A stretch of DNA of 10,027 nucleotides from CAYXZP01 sp964469485 (GTDB taxonomy: Bacteria > Desulfobacterota > Binatia > UBA1149 > CAYXZP01). The notes below the pieces were generated by a model. That model did no database searches. It saw only the letters and a list, made by a program, of their open reading frames with translations, and was not told the origin of the DNA. Positions 6,282-10,027 of the stretch are shown piece after piece. Numbering within the stretch: the stretch's first letter is position 1; each line of letters begins with the position of its first letter. Location of the stretch: the NCBI GenBank assembly GCA_964469485.1, contig CAYXZP010000078.1:1-10027 (forward strand), given 5' to 3'. Both the position numbers and the translations under genes were made by a program.

Positions 6282-7089
6282 AGGCGTCAAAAAAAAGCCC
6301 CGCGGCGTTGCTGTACAGATACTTGTCCAGGACCCCCTCGCGAAGGTCGAGCTCGGCGGCCTCCCGCACGCAGCGCTGCATGGAGATAACCGGATGATCG
6401 GTGGCGAACATGATCTTGTGCTGCCCGCGCGTGTTCATGTAATGGATCAATTCGGGCGGAAAGTATTTAGGCGCGTAGGCCGAGGTCATCAGATAAAGAT
6501 TGGCGTACTTGAGCATGAGACGGATGGCCACGTCCCACCAGGGGTCGGCGCCGTGGGCCATGACAAGCTCGAGTTCGGGAAAGTCCAGGCAGACCCGGTC
6601 CAGGTGCAGCGGGTGCTGGCAAGCCCCCGGCATCGGAGGTCCGGGTATGCCTGTGTTTACGGATATGGGCAGGTCGAGCTCGATGCACTTGGCGTAAACG
6701 GGGTAATAAACGCGGTCGTCGGGCGCTAGGTCGAGCAGGAACGGCACGACCTTGGCCATGACCACGGGTTGGTTCTTCACGATCGCCTCGAGCGCCCGGA
6801 TGGCCTTCATGCCGTGGCGCGGTTCCATGTGCGCGGCAAGCGCGAAGCGTTCCGGGTAGGCCTCGGGAAAAGCCAGGACCTCGGGGACCGGGTCCTCGGC
6901 CGGGGTGGTCACGATTGCCTTTTCGACACCGGCCTCATCCATAGCCTCGAGCATTTCGGCGGGAGAGAGATCCTTGAAGAAATCCGCGCCGGCGTGGAAG
7001 TAGTCCTCTTTGACCCTCACCATGAACTCGGGCTGTTTCTGACGGCCCATGGTCGCGTTTACCCACAGATCAATCGCTCGCGTTTCCAC
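6280..7089 (-). CDS. Amidohydrolase-2 family TIM-barrel protein lacking the HxH metal motif
   Basis: 269 residues from the GTG at 7089, chosen because AAGGGGGG lies just upstream (7095-7102); a longer frame reaches 7158 but adds Arg-rich residues unlike the family. The family holds ACMSD and gamma-resorcylate decarboxylases and metal-dependent hydrolases. Seen: N-terminal AIDLWVNATMG where D-x-H-x-H is expected, so the two metal His are W9 and N11; VNTGIPGP with Asn145 where His is common; MAHGADPWWD with His179 retained; and ATDHPV with Asp231 retained. Body and length look intact. It is therefore either a metal-free or differently coordinated enzyme, or a binding protein. It is divergent from the ChsH2-like gene and heads the minus-strand block with DUF1329. 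Confidence 0.85.
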   Translation of the reverse strand: METRAIDLWVNATMGRQKQPEFMVRVKEDYFHAGADFFKDLSPAEMLEAMDEAGVEKAIVTTPAEDPVPEVLAFPEAYPERFALAAHMEPRHGMKAIRALEAIVKNQPVVMAKVVPFLLDLAPDDRVYYPVYAKCIELDLPISVNTGIPGPPMPGACQHPLHLDRVCLDFPELELVMAHGADPWWDVAIRLMLKYANLYLMTSAYAPKYFPPELIHYMNTRGQHKIMFATDHPVISMQRCVREAAELDLREGVLDKYLYSNAAGLFFDA

Positions 7090-7106
7090 CTGATCCCCCC
7101 TTAGCG

Positions 7107-7136
7107 TTGCAAGTCGCCGCCGCCTCGCGCATATTG
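7107..7136 (+). promoter_or_regulatory. Possible sigma-70-like promoter for the chsH2-chsH1-ltp2 operon
   Basis: TTGCAA (7107-7112) and CATATT (7130-7135) are separated by 17 bases, each matching four of six consensus positions. Transcription would begin near 7143, about 50 bases before the GTG start of the ChsH2-like gene and at the edge of the KstR-type site. It is the only AT-rich hexamer pair noticed in the 104-base divergent region. Evidence is pattern matching only. Confidence 0.3.
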
Positions 7137-7143
7137 CCGCGAC

Positions 7144-7157
7144 TAGAACACGTTCCA
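7144..7157. promoter_or_regulatory. KstR-type operator (TNNAACNNGTTNNA)
   Basis: TAGAACACGTTCCA matches all eight fixed positions of the 14-base palindromic consensus reported for KstR, the TetR-family repressor of mycobacterial cholesterol catabolism. It lies in the divergent region between the amidohydrolase and ChsH2-like genes, just after a possible promoter, where a bound repressor would block transcription of the plus-strand operon. I noticed no second AACNNGTT match elsewhere in the window by eye. Whether this organism has a KstR-like regulator is not shown here. Confidence 0.5.
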
Positions 7158-7193
7158 CCGGCAGTCGCCAGTATTCGTCCCTGCGAAACTACC

Positions 7194-8159
7194 GTGAGCC
7201 AAGCATCGAGAGAAGAGTTGGAGGCCCGGCTCCAAGACTACGTCGGCAGGGTCACCGGCCCGCCGCAACTAGCCCCCGACGCCGTCAACGAGGCCATGAT
7301 CCGCCATTGGTGTGAAGCCATGGGCGACGGCAACCCGGCCTATGGCGACACGGATGCCGCCCGCGCCTCGGTCCACGGCGGCATGGTCGCCCCACCCACC
7401 ATGATGCAGGCCTGGGTGCTGCGTGGCATAGAGATGGCCGACCCGGAAGCCGGCACGCCGAACGAGCAAACCGGCCTTCACGCCTTGCTCACCGACCACG
7501 GTTACCCCTCGGTCGTGGCCACTGATTGCGAACAGGCATACACGCGCTACCTGCGGCCCGGCGACCGTGTCTCGGCAACGACTACGATCGAATCGATATC
7601 CGAACAAAAGGCCACCACGCTCGGCATTGGCTACTTCATCGACACCCGCGACGTGTTCAGCGACCAGAACGGGGAGGAGGTCGGATGGATGACCTTCCGT
7701 GTGCTCAAGTTCACGCCCCACCAACAACCCGCCACGGCCGATGAGGACGCCGCCCAGGCGGCCAAGCCGACCCGCATGACGGCACCGCTCGGCCACGACA
7801 ACCGCTGGTGGTGGGAGGGTGTCGAGCGCGGCCATCTGCTCATCCAGAAATGTTCGGCCTGCGGGGCGCTTCGCCACCCGCCGCGCCCGATGTGCGGGCA
7901 GTGCCAATCCCTCGACTGGGAAGAGGCGGCCTCCGAAGGGAAGGGCGCCATCTACAGCTATGTCGTTCTCCACCACCCGAAATTTCCCGGTTACGAGTAT
8001 CCGATCGTTTGCGCGCTGGTGGACCTCGACGACGGGGTGCGCATGATGTCGAACATTGTCGGCTGTGAGCCGGACCAGATCAGCATAGGAATGCGGGTCG
8101 CCTCCTCGATCGAGATGGTCGATGAGGCCACCAAGCTTCCGGTCTTCAGGCCGGCCTAA
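7194..8159 (+). CDS. chsH2: ChsH2-like fusion: MaoC-type hotdog domain plus DUF35 (zinc ribbon/OB fold)
   Basis: 321 residues from GTG 7194, close to the mycobacterial ChsH2 length. Residues about 1-175 are a MaoC/FAS1-type hotdog domain (IRHWCEAMGDGNPAY, GGMVAPPTMM); residues about 200-321 are DUF35 with zinc-ribbon cysteines 220, 223, 234 and 237 (KCSACG, CGQC) followed by an OB-fold. In Mycobacterium, ChsH2 pairs with ChsH1 to hydrate the C22 enoyl-CoA of the sterol side chain, and its DUF35 domain is needed by the aldolase Ltp2. The hotdog domain reads N-P-A-Y-G-D where an active hydratase has P-x-H-x-D, so it lacks the catalytic His and is probably the structural half. The start was chosen for family length and VSQASREEL; a TTG at 7107 is longer but lies in the putative promoter. 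The ChsH1-like gene follows 8 bases later. Confidence 0.88.
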   Translation: MSQASREELEARLQDYVGRVTGPPQLAPDAVNEAMIRHWCEAMGDGNPAYGDTDAARASVHGGMVAPPTMMQAWVLRGIEMADPEAGTPNEQTGLHALLTDHGYPSVVATDCEQAYTRYLRPGDRVSATTTIESISEQKATTLGIGYFIDTRDVFSDQNGEEVGWMTFRVLKFTPHQQPATADEDAAQAAKPTRMTAPLGHDNRWWWEGVERGHLLIQKCSACGALRHPPRPMCGQCQSLDWEEAASEGKGAIYSYVVLHHPKFPGYEYPIVCALVDLDDGVRMMSNIVGCEPDQISIGMRVASSIEMVDEATKLPVFRPA

Positions 8160-8167
8160 GGCGGGCG

Positions 8168-8587
8168 ATGGCGCAAGAGACGCTCAAGTTCGGAGATGTC
8201 GCGGCCGGCCACGAGTTGCCGGCCCTCGATGTGCCGATAACCACCACCCTGGTGGTGGCCGGAGCGCTGGCCTCGCGCGACTACACACCGGTGCACCACG
8301 ACAAGGCCGCCGCCCAGGCCCAGGGCATGCAGGATGTCTTCATGAACATACTGACGACCAACGGACTCGTCGGCCGTTTCGTCACCGACTGGGCCGGCCC
8401 GGACGCCATCGTCAAGGGCGTGTCGATAAAGCTCGGCGCTCCGAACCTGCCGGGAGACACCATGCACATGTCGGGCGTCGTCGCCTCGGTGGAGACCGGG
8501 GAGGCCACGGTCGAGGTCTCGGTCACGGGCTCCAACTCCTGGGGGGACCATGTGACCGGGACGGTCAAGGTCGCCCTGCCGCGCTAG
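8168..8587 (+). CDS. chsH1: ChsH1-like MaoC-family enoyl-CoA hydratase subunit
   Basis: Single-domain hotdog protein of 139 residues, the partner of the preceding ChsH2-like protein. Seen: the hydratase-2 active-site pattern RDYTPVHHD with Asp38 and His43, intact here, followed by a helix (KAAAQAQGMQDVFMN) and LVGRFVTDWAG. The ATG has AAGG 6 bases upstream (8158-8161) and starts 8 bases after the ChsH2 stop. In Mycobacterium, ChsH1-ChsH2 form an alpha2-beta2 hydratase acting on a 17-side-chain 2-enoyl-CoA of a C22 steroid. The same reaction is inferred here from gene order and fusion pattern; a general MaoC hydratase role is the alternative. Confidence 0.88.
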   Translation: MAQETLKFGDVAAGHELPALDVPITTTLVVAGALASRDYTPVHHDKAAAQAQGMQDVFMNILTTNGLVGRFVTDWAGPDAIVKGVSIKLGAPNLPGDTMHMSGVVASVETGEATVEVSVTGSNSWGDHVTGTVKVALPR

Positions 8588-8605
8588 GGTCGGAGGAAGC
8601 AGCAA

Positions 8606-9778
8606 GTGCCCACCACGCTCGCAAACGAGGCCTGTATCGCCGGCATAGGAGAAACGGAGTTTTCCAAGAACTCCGGACGCTCGGAACTGCAACTGGCCTG
8701 CGAGGCCGTCAAGGCCGCGCTCGACGACTGTGGTCTCGAGCCCTCGAAGGTCGACGGCCTTACCAGCTTTACCATGGACACCAGCGACGAGATCGAGATC
8801 GCCCAGGCGGTCGGTCTCGGCGACCTCAAGTTCTACAGCCGTATTCCCTACGGCGGCGGTGCGGCCATCGGGGTCATGCAACAAGCGGTGATGGCCGTGG
8901 CGACCGGCGTGGCCGACTACGTCGTTGTGTACCGCGCTTTCAACGAACGCTCGGGACGTCGTTACAGCACGGGAATAGCCGACGGGATCGTGACGGCCGA
9001 CCTCATTCATTGGAGCTGGTACATGCCCTTCGGGCTGCTCACCCCCGCCAGTTGGGTGGCGATGTTCACGCAGCGCTACATGCACGAGTACGGCGCCACC
9101 GGCGAGGACTTGGCGCACGTGGCCGTTTCGGCTCGAAACTTCGCCGTCAACAATCCGCGCGCCTTCTTTTACGGCAAACCGATGACGGTCGAGGATCACC
9201 AAGCCTCACGATGGATAGTCGAGCCCCTGCGCCTGCTCGATTGCTGCCAAGAGAGCGACGGCGGTTGCGCTTCGGTCGTCACGACGCCCGAAAGGGCCAG
9301 CGACCTCGCCCGGCAACCGGCTCTGATACGCGGGGTGGCCGAAGCGGCCGCACGCGGCCAGGAGAACATGACGAGCTTCTACAGGCCCGACATAAGCTAT
9401 CTGCCTGAAATGGACCTCGTCGCGGCGCAGGTCTACGAGCAGTGCGGGCTCGGGCCGGCCGACATCGACGCGGCCATCCTCTACGACGCGTTCACGCCGA
9501 TCGTGCTGTTCCAGCTCGAGTCATGGGGCTTTTGCCCGCGAGGCGAGGCGGCGGCTTTCGCGCGCGACGGCAACCTCGATATAGACGGCCGGCTGCCGAC
9601 CAACACGCACGGCGGCCAGTTGAGCGAGGCCTACATCCACGGAATGAACGGCGTCAACGAGGGTGTTCGTCTGATCCGCGGAGACTCCGTCAACCAACCC
9701 CCGAACAACGGGCACGTGCTCGTGACGGGCGGTGTCGGCGTTCCCACGAGCGGCATGATACTCGGGCAACCGAACTGA
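8606..9778 (+). CDS. ltp2: Ltp2-like thiolase-fold side-chain aldolase (SCP-x/lipid-transfer protein family)
   Basis: 390 residues with a thiolase fold but not a thiolase active site. Seen: CIAGIGETEFSKNSGRS at the N-terminus; PYGGGAAIG at 82-89 where thiolases carry the nucleophilic Cys; LLDCCQESDGGCASVV in the middle; Tyr293 in ILYDAFTP; HGG at 335-337; Tyr343 in SEAYIHG. Mycobacterial-type Ltp2 splits the hydrated side chain by a retro-aldol reaction, using the ChsH2 DUF35 domain and two conserved tyrosines that I place at 293 and 343. Product is a C17-keto steroid plus propionyl-CoA. The GTG start has GGAGG 9 bases upstream (8592-8596). The gene follows ChsH1 by 18 bases, the usual igr-operon neighbourhood. 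Steroid substrate is inferred; other SCP-x thiolases share the fold. Confidence 0.88.
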   Translation: MPTTLANEACIAGIGETEFSKNSGRSELQLACEAVKAALDDCGLEPSKVDGLTSFTMDTSDEIEIAQAVGLGDLKFYSRIPYGGGAAIGVMQQAVMAVATGVADYVVVYRAFNERSGRRYSTGIADGIVTADLIHWSWYMPFGLLTPASWVAMFTQRYMHEYGATGEDLAHVAVSARNFAVNNPRAFFYGKPMTVEDHQASRWIVEPLRLLDCCQESDGGCASVVTTPERASDLARQPALIRGVAEAAARGQENMTSFYRPDISYLPEMDLVAAQVYEQCGLGPADIDAAILYDAFTPIVLFQLESWGFCPRGEAAAFARDGNLDIDGRLPTNTHGGQLSEAYIHGMNGVNEGVRLIRGDSVNQPPNNGHVLVTGGVGVPTSGMILGQPN

Positions 9779-9798
9779 GAGATCAGGAGATACTTTAA

Positions 9799-10027
9799 AT
9801 GCGAGAAGCGGTGATAGTAGAAGCTCTCCGGTCCCCGATAGGCAAGGGCAAGGTCGGGCGCGGCGAGCTGAGCGGTCTGCACCCGGCCGCCTTGCTCGGC
9901 AAGGTGCAGCGGGCGGTGGTGGACAGGGCCGGCCTGGCCCCCGCCGATGTCGAGCAGATAATCGGCGGTTGTGTGACGCAGGCCGGCGAGCAGTCGAACA
10001 ACATCGCGCGCCCCGCCTGGCTTTCGG
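9799..10027 (+). CDS. fadA5: Acetyl-CoA acyltransferase (FadA5-like thiolase), 3' end outside window
   Basis: Only the first 76 residues are visible. Seen: AVIVEALRSPIGKGKVGRG with the typical Thr/Ser-Pro-Ile-Gly-Lys thiolase start, LSGLHPAALLG, and IIGGCVTQAGEQSNN-type motif leading to the loop before the catalytic Cys, which lies outside. The SGLH, DVEQ-IIGGCVTQ and GEQSNN wording resembles mycobacterial FadA5, the steroid side-chain thiolase, better than generic AtoB-type enzymes. ATG 9799 has AGGAGA at 9785-9790, 8 bases upstream. It follows the Ltp2-like gene by 20 bases and is probably co-transcribed. Thiolase identity is firm; the steroid specificity is inference. Confidence 0.88.
   Translation, partial: MREAVIVEALRSPIGKGKVGRGELSGLHPAALLGKVQRAVVDRAGLAPADVEQIIGGCVTQAGEQSNNIARPAWLS

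Noticed and set aside
6289..6296. Run of eight A (eight T on the minus strand) near the amidohydrolase 3' end, as a terminator or slippage site
   Set aside because: The run encodes two Phe in the natural C-terminus, the preceding GC segment makes only about three pairs, and the gene stops normally soon after.
5347..6729. Long plus-strand open frame of 460 codons opposite the DUF1329 and amidohydrolase genes
   Set aside because: It is antisense to two well-supported genes, has no recognisable domain and shows the usual shadow frame of GC-rich coding DNA.
8122..9408. Plus-strand frame of 428 codons overlapping ChsH1-like and Ltp2-like genes
   Set aside because: It is a shifted frame of two genes with intact motifs and reads as Arg/Gly/His-rich low-complexity protein.

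Overview
The window is a gene-dense, high-GC stretch with no non-coding gap above about 105 bases. Ile codon ATA is used often for such a GC-rich sequence. The content is a catabolic acyl-CoA/steroid cluster, a DUF1329 exported protein, a stand-alone acyl carrier protein and a probable selenoprotein. This suggests a steroid- or terpenoid-degrading bacterium. A deltaproteobacterial-type lineage (Myxococcota, Desulfobacterota or Binatota-like) fits best, but this is inference from gene content. No rRNA, tRNA, CRISPR array or mobile element was seen.

Layout. (1) Positions 1-3270, plus strand, a tightly packed operon: the 3' part of an acyl-CoA synthetase, a zinc-dependent medium-chain alcohol dehydrogenase (4-base overlap), a haem-type ferric-reductase-like membrane protein, and a carboxymuconolactone decarboxylase/AhpD-family protein. 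The last gene is interrupted by an in-frame TGA exactly where the second Cys of the CxxC redox motif belongs, and a hairpin with a GTC apical loop starts 11 bases after it. I read this gene as a selenoprotein of 188 residues with Sec at position 80. (2) Positions 3273-7089, minus strand, read right to left: an amidohydrolase-2 family protein lacking key metal ligands, a DUF1329 exported protein, a HAD phosphatase, an acyl carrier protein and a GNAT acetyltransferase. The GNAT gene converges on the selenoprotein gene with only 2 bases between stop codons. (3) Positions 7194-10027, plus strand, divergent from block 2: a ChsH2-like MaoC/DUF35 fusion, a ChsH1-like MaoC hydratase, an Ltp2-like thiolase-fold aldolase and the start of a FadA5-like thiolase.

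How the genes work together. Block 3 has the components that in Mycobacterium remove the last propionyl piece of the sterol side chain: ChsH1-ChsH2 hydrates the C22 enoyl-CoA and Ltp2 with the DUF35 domain of ChsH2 performs the retro-aldol cleavage. A FadA5-like thiolase would handle an earlier beta-oxidation round, and the acyl-CoA synthetase of block 1 could activate the acid. The 104-base divergent promoter region carries a 14-base site (7144-7157) that exactly fits the published mycobacterial KstR operator consensus, placed just after a possible promoter. The two observations most worth following are the Sec-containing CMD protein with its SECIS-like hairpin and this KstR-type site.
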